Source of the DNA: an uncultured Lachnospiraceae bacterium | GTDB lineage: Bacteria > Bacillota > Clostridia > Lachnospirales > Lachnospiraceae | Reading direction: 5' to 3' | Assembly (NCBI GenBank): GCA_902795625.1 | Contig: CADBLW010000293.1 | Location: 1-6,221, forward strand | DNA: 6,221 bases | Shown here: positions 5,787 to 6,221 of the stretch, piece after piece | Layout: each line of letters opens with the position of its first letter | How positions within the stretch are numbered: the stretch's first letter is position 1 | The notes under the pieces: model-generated | Seen by the model: the letters and a program-made list of their open reading frames with translations, nothing else | The model's database searches: none | Told to the model about the DNA's origin: nothing | Made by a program: the position numbers and the translations under genes

Positions 5787-6221
5787 TTACTGCTGTTTGC
5801 GGCTGTTGCGCTTCTTTCTGCGCGCCAGTTCGCGCTTGCGCTCCCTGCGGTGGAGGATCACCTGCGCCGTCAGCACCGCGCCGATGATGAAAAGGATACC
5901 GCATGCGATCGGAAGGATCGGATTGACCTTGTCGGAACTGTCCTTGGACTTCGTCGTATCGCCGGAAGGAGAGGACGAGCTGTCTTTTTCGTCGTCTGGC
6001 GACGATGTCGGTGAGGGCTCGGGTATCGGTGTCGGGGTGAGGTTCGGGATCTCCTGACGGATCACGGCTCCGCAGTCCACGCAAGTGTATTCCGCGAGGC
6101 CGGGTGCTTCCACCGTTGCCTCGGTCACGACATTGAAGCTTTCCGAAAGGGTGTGCACAGGAACGGTGTAGTTGTCGCGGTACTTGTATCCGCAGGTCTT
6201 GCAGGTATGTTCCGTGTAACC
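5787..6221 (-). CDS. C-terminal end of a repeat-containing, membrane-anchored surface protein (partial)
   Basis: The frame is open to the window edge, so only the last 144 residues are seen; a GTG at 6158 in this frame is not a likely start because the repeat pattern continues past it. CKTCG (residues 7-11 of the visible part) and CVDCG (47-51) recur 40 residues apart, with HTLSESFNVVTEATVEAPG between them. This resembles the CxxCG / GHTW / EATCTxxG repeats common in large surface proteins of clostridia, here decayed (ATVEAPG for the usual ATCT..G). A linker rich in P, S, T and D follows (about 61-97), then one membrane helix (about 102-123) and a tail of about 20 mostly basic residues ending RKQQ. 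This fits an extracellular N-terminal part held by a C-terminal helix. No LPxTG sortase motif is visible. The CxxC pairs could bind metal or form disulfides. The gene is convergent with the operon and shares its terminator. Confidence 0.8.
   Translation of the reverse strand, partial: GYTEHTCKTCGYKYRDNYTVPVHTLSESFNVVTEATVEAPGLAEYTCVDCGAVIRQEIPNLTPTPIPEPSPTSSPDDEKDSSSSPSGDTTKSKDSSDKVNPILPIACGILFIIGAVLTAQVILHRRERKRELARRKKRNSRKQQ

Noticed and set aside
5713..6057. Open plus-strand frame that starts beside the terminator
   Set aside because: It begins just before the terminator stem, runs antisense to the surface protein and has an odd Ser/Arg/Leu-rich product. The minus-strand frame has a coherent repeat, linker, helix and basic tail.

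Overview
The window looks like a chromosomal piece of a fairly GC-rich anaerobic Firmicute, most likely a Lachnospiraceae-type clostridium. This is inferred from four things: strong GGAGG-type ribosome binding sites, c-di-GMP signalling proteins with a cytoplasmic LacI-like ligand-binding module, a small flavoredoxin-like flavin reductase, and a surface protein built of CxxCG / EATxxxxG repeats. The genus cannot be fixed from sequence alone. There is no sign of a mobile element, CRISPR array, tRNA or rRNA.

Layout. (1) 10-453, plus strand: a small two-helix membrane protein of the DUF3592 type, whose true start may lie before the window. (2) 454-694: an intergenic leader with a convincing promoter (569-597) set inside an imperfect inverted repeat (570-606), followed by a short 5' leader with a duplicated Shine-Dalgarno block and a small GC-rich hairpin. 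(3) 695-5655, plus strand: a tight three-gene operon with gaps of 24 and 17 nt. It encodes an 869-residue FIST / degenerate-GGDEF / EAL protein, a 579-residue cytoplasmic LacI-like binding protein with a C-terminal GAF-like region and no output domain, and a 189-residue FMN-binding flavin reductase-like protein. (4) 5722-5749: a strong stem-loop that fits a bidirectional terminator. (5) 5787-6221, minus strand: the C-terminal end of a cell-surface protein (repeat, Pro/Ser/Asp linker, one membrane helix, basic tail), which runs off the window end.

How the genes may work together (inference). The first operon gene has every residue needed for c-di-GMP hydrolysis, a degenerate GGDEF domain and a FIST sensor, so it should be a ligand-controlled c-di-GMP phosphodiesterase. 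The second gene looks like the sensory half of the LacI-type-sensor signalling proteins of clostridia, but it stops where an output domain would normally start. The simplest model is that it supplies a second input, by protein contact, to the FIST-EAL enzyme. The flavin reductase may link the system to redox state or may simply be co-transcribed. The two-sensor arrangement and the dyad-embedded promoter are the most interesting parts of the window.
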